Shown here one piece after another: positions 60,549 to 64,000 of a DNA stretch of 64,000 nt (its first letter is position 1; the number at the start of each line of letters is the position of its first letter). Source of the stretch: Agrocybe praecox (Eukaryota > Basidiomycota > Agaricomycetes > Agaricales > Agrocybaceae); assembly GCA_964017145.1 (NCBI GenBank), contig OZ024850.1:310001-374000 (forward strand), in the 5' to 3' direction. Made by a program: the position numbers and the translations under genes. A model generated the notes under the pieces. That model saw nothing but the letters and a program-made list of their open reading frames with translations, ran no database searches and was not told the origin of the DNA.

Positions 60549-62840
60549 ATGTCTTTCTCAGAGCCAGGATTTACAGCCTCTACACTACTCCTCGAAACGC
60601 TTGCTTCAGCCGGGATTACGCATGCATTTGTTAATTGGGGATCCGATCATCCTGCCCTCCTTGAAGATTTGGAAAGACAACGTAGGAGCAATGCCGGCAG
60701 TGAAGAAAAAGATAAGACACGGCCGAGCATCGTTACATGTCCTAATGAAATGGTGGCTCTTAGCGCAGCTCAGGGCTTCGCTCAGGCTACGGGCAAGCCT
60801 GCCGCGGTCGTCGTTCATGTCGATGTTGGGACCCAAGTAAGCAGAACTTCGTTATTTATATGGAGGCCAACTTTTATTAATGAAATCTTTTATTTACATA
60901 GGCCCTCGCTGGGGCAGTGCATAATGTGGATCGTAGTAGGACACCCGTGTTAATATACGCTGGTGCATCGGCAATAAGTGCGGATGGCCAGGCAAAAGGA
61001 TCGCGGAATGAGTGGATTATGTGGATGCAAGGTACTCACCTGGCTTGAGGTGGATACCAAACGTTCTTAAAGCCTCTTTGCAGATATACCTGACCAGCCT
61101 GCCATTGTTCGCCAGTACATGCGACATACATCACAAATTGGAAGTCCGAAGATGCTAGAGACAAGCGTAAAGAGGGCTCTTCAGATGTAAGCTAGTATGG
61201 CTATGATTTTATTTCACATCTAAATTTATTATTTGTTATAAAGAGCAACGAGCAGCCCAAAGGGACCTGTTTATCTTTGGGCTCGGAGAGAAGTGATGGA
61301 AGAAGAAGTCAGTCGCGCAGACGTAGATGCCATATCCAACATGAAAGCTTGGCCTCCCATCGAGCCAAGTGCTTTAACTTCGTCCGGTAAATATGTCCAA
61401 TCTGTTTCCGTCGTCCGTCTAATTCTATTTTCAAGCGGCTATGTATATTGCACGGGCGCTTCTTACAGCATCCTCACCTCTTATTATCACATCACACATA
61501 GGTCGCTCTCCATCAGCAGCTGCGTCCTTGCTTTCCTTGGCAAATTTACTAGCGATTCCTGTCATAAGCTCCTGTCCTTCTGCGGTGAACATTCCAGCAT
61601 CTCACCCATGTTATATTGGAGTTACTTTTCTCGCAAACGACACACACTGGGAGAAGCTAGACAGCGCTGACGTGATTCTGGTCATGGAATGCGACCTCCC
61701 ATGGATACCTGCAAATGAGAAGCCAGCAAATGGAACTCGAATTTTTATAATAGATGGAGGGGATCCCTTACATCTAAACGTCGGCAGCTGGGCATTCGAA
61801 GCAGAAATGGTATGTCGCGCAGATGGCGGGGTGGCTTCTCAACAGATTGAGGAGTCTCTTTTGAGCCTCGGAGTTCGACCTCCAGGAGAAGTATGGGATT
61901 TGGACCCCTCTTCTGATAGGGAGAGTATGACCCAGTTTAGACGAGATATTCTTGTGCGCAATCATGCCAGGGTAGCCAAAACCCTCAAGGAGCAAGAGAA
62001 ACTCGTGCTTTACCAGCGCCCCATCAGTCCGGGTGAAGTCGATCATAAACGACTCTTCTATCCCGTTCCGTACATAATTGCTACTCTTCGCCGCACCATC
62101 GAGAAGCTCGTGTACTCTCAAAGCGGGAACGCTTTATTTTTGAACGAGTCAATTAGCAATTTCCCGGCTGTGTGGAAGCATCTTCTGCCTAGCACTCCGG
62201 GCAGTGTTATTTCCAGCGGAGGGTCTTCATTGGGGTGGGCGTTAGGAGCTGCGGTAGGAGCTACGCTGGGGACCAGGACAATAGGAATAAACGGCAATCC
62301 GGAAAGGAAGGGATACGACCTCGTCGTAGCCATTGTTGGGGATGGGTCGTACATGTTTGGCGTACCAAGCTCTGCCTATTGGATGGCTAGACGGTATAAC
62401 ACTGTAAGTTGAAATCCCTTTCGAGTGAAAAGCGCTGATAAAAGTGATATAGCCATTCCTTACTATCGTACTAAATAACGGAGGCTGGAATGTAAGCTTT
62501 TTTTGTTGCACCACGCTTTTGTCTAATTGACCGTAACACATTAATATAGTCCCCCAAGTTGTCCATGATAGGCGTCCAGCCAGATGGATATGGCAGATAC
62601 ACTCCTGGAGCGCAGCTCACTGTTGGGTTCGGTCCCGACATGCCTGACTATTCTCAAATCGCCGTAGCAGCCTCGGGCGGCTGGGCATGGGGCGCTCGTG
62701 CTGGTGGTGTAGGCGCCTTTGGTAAGGCTTCTGTGGATGCAGTTGACAAAGAATTCAGTGATCTAATTGAAAAGGCCGTACGAGTCGTACTGGAGGAGAA
62801 GCGATGTGCCGTCGTCGACTGTGCACTTGACCTTATTTGA
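60549..62840 (+). CDS. Thiamine diphosphate-dependent enzyme (acetolactate synthase-like)
   Basis: Member of the pyruvate decarboxylase/acetolactate synthase superfamily. ATG 60549 is the first in frame. The N-terminal pyrimidine-binding domain has THAFVNWGSDHPALL and TCPNEMVALSAAQGFAQATGKPAAV, where the Glu of NEM is the expected cofactor-activating Glu. A central transhydrogenase-like domain follows (ALLTASSPLIITSHIGRSPSAAASLL...). The C-terminal ThDP/Mg domain has SSGGSSLGWALGAAVGA and the GDGSYMFG...NNGGW motif (GDG-x24-30-NN), with the two halves joined across an intron near 62404-62452. It ends VVDCALDLI at 62840. Introns also near 60837-60901, 61031-61083, 61187-61243 and 61387-61436. 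It is not a housekeeping Ilv2 by sequence feel (no mitochondrial leader). The substrate is unknown, with possible 2-oxoacid or benzoin-type chemistry. Confidence 0.86.
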
Positions 62841-62968
62841 CTAACTAAATATTGAACTTTAAGCGAGTTATGGTATGTACTATAACTACTACTCACTCGA
62901 CATGCATGCCACCTTTCAGAGTAAACAACACGTCGTCATGAAATTAAAGAAAATAAATCATCAATCAA

Positions 62969-64000
62969 TCACAGCCCGTGAATAATAGTTCTAGTTGGAG
63001 CGGCGACTTCCCATTGCAAAGTCAACCCAACCTTTCCCTGTGACGGGACAGAGCACACCCAAGCAAAGCGCCCTTCCTTCCCAAGGGACTCAACATCAAT
63101 TTCCCCTTGGCCCACTTCATCTGCTCCGTCCCACATTGCAATGACGCCAGTTCCAACTTTCAGCGGAGCCGGCGCCTTGAGCTCTTTGACACTAGTAATC
63201 GACGCCGTACCCTCGGCAGTTGGTATAGTCAACGCCGGCTGGACGAGCTTCACTGTGATTACAGAATCTTCTGAGACGGGGACTTGGTCTATGACCTTGA
63301 TGCTTAGGTTCTTGGAGAACACTGTGGGCTTTGTGTTGTGTACGGTTATGCGCTGCGTGAATGTGTGATTTGAAGATTTGGTGTAGAATCCGGAATGCGA
63401 TACTTTCTTGGAGCGGGGATGGTATGTCACCCGAATGGAAGGGTCCAGTCTTGAGCAAGATTTAAGTACTATGTTAACCATGATGATAGGGAAATATGGT
63501 CGTACCCGAGAGGACATTCAAACTTTTCTTCTGGGCTAACCAGGGGAACATCCGACCTGGCAATGAAGCTCCCATCGACGTACACACTTGCTGCTCCTCC
63601 CAGCAGGGTGTAGTCAGATGCGTTCTTGATCTTCGCCTAAACAGAAGAGTAAAATAATAAGAAACTGGTATCACTGGCAATAAGCAAGTTTTCGCACCTT
63701 AAGATGAACACGACTATCTTTCTTTGGGACACACACCCAGCTCATTTCGGCCTCCAATGCCAATTTAACGATCGTCACGTTATGCCCAATGTTATCACTC
63801 GGGATGTTAATGAGACCAGGAACGACAAACGTCGCGCTGATATTTCCCTTGGATGAAACTTGGAGCTCGCGATGAACTATAGATGCAGGGCTGGCATACT
63901 CATCGTACTCGACAGATGACGTCTCAGGCGCAGGCGCAGACATCATTGGCTGTGGCATTCCTCGTGAGCGTGCCATAGAGGCCATGGGCGCGCTACCCCC
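62969..64000 (-). CDS. DUF4139 / MuiA-like domain protein (partial, N terminus beyond window)
   Basis: C-terminal part of a protein whose start lies beyond 64000. Exons read about 64000-63699, 63637-63508 and 63466-62969. The region has the DUF4139 pattern: SWVCVPKKDSRVHLKAKIKN, an LLGGAASVYVDGSFIARSDV strand pair, ECPLGLDPSIRVTYHP, TQRITVHNTKPT, IKVIDQVPVSEDSVITVKL, and the terminal WVCSVPSQGKVGLTLQWEV. It ends THIHGL-like (TIIHGL) at 62969. Proteins with this domain in bacteria are called mucoidy inhibitor A; fungal members have no assigned role. The Pro/Met/Ala-rich stretch at the right edge (RGMPQPMMSAPAP) is probably the interdomain linker. It is convergent with the ThDP enzyme, with 128 bp between stops. 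Confidence 0.82.

Overview
The window reads as nuclear DNA of a filamentous basidiomycete, most likely an Agaricomycete. Evidence: compact multi-exon genes with 50-100 nt GT-AG introns on both strands, a proline-rich chitin synthase, a RCE1 protease, tandem F-box-like genes, a GH18 killer-toxin-like chitinase next to a LysM protein, and a relic hydrophobin. No rRNA, tRNA, CRISPR array or intact transposon was recognised. Exon joins were worked out by eye from splice sites, reading phase and remembered family conservation, so individual junctions may be off by a few bases. Outer limits are firmer.

Layout. 1-9 kb: an 83-residue Cys-rich protein gene missed by simple ORF calling (-, 960-1424), then the GPI-transamidase subunit GPI16/PIG-T (-) divergent from the ribosome-maturation AAA ATPase AFG2 (+). 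9-16.3 kb: two paralogous P450 genes in opposite orientation (- 9148-11230, + 14116-16266) enclosing a CAAX protease RCE1 (+) and a compact array of palindromes at about 11434-11637. 17-23 kb: a chitin synthase (+) and the AP-2 sigma adaptin gene (+, six short exons). 24.5-35.2 kb: two F-box-like paralogues with the same two-exon layout, a CCDC137-like nucleolar protein, an MFS monocarboxylate-type transporter and EB1/Mal3 (-). 35.4-42.6 kb: the ArfGAP GLO3, a GNAT acetyltransferase and the E2 enzyme UBC1 with its UBA tail.

42.6-46 kb is gene-poor and holds a degenerate hydrophobin fragment beside a cluster of hairpins with duplicated loops. 46-47.7 kb carries an unrecognised conserved-looking gene (-). 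47.9-60.3 kb is the most striking block: a secreted protein with about 11 LysM modules (-) shares a roughly 450 bp divergent promoter with a very long, many-exon gene (+) for a subgroup-C GH18 chitinase. That chitinase resembles the alpha/beta subunit of yeast killer toxins: CBM18, catalytic GH18, Cys-rich region, dibasic processing site and large C-terminal domain. The right end holds a thiamine-diphosphate enzyme (+) and the C-terminal part of a DUF4139/MuiA-like protein (-) cut by the window edge.

Functional links: GPI anchoring, chitin synthase, the chitinase and the LysM protein all concern the cell wall. GLO3, AP-2 sigma and EB1 concern trafficking and cytoskeleton. Apart from the LysM/chitinase pair and the P450 pair, neighbours look like ordinary fungal gene order rather than a pathway cluster.
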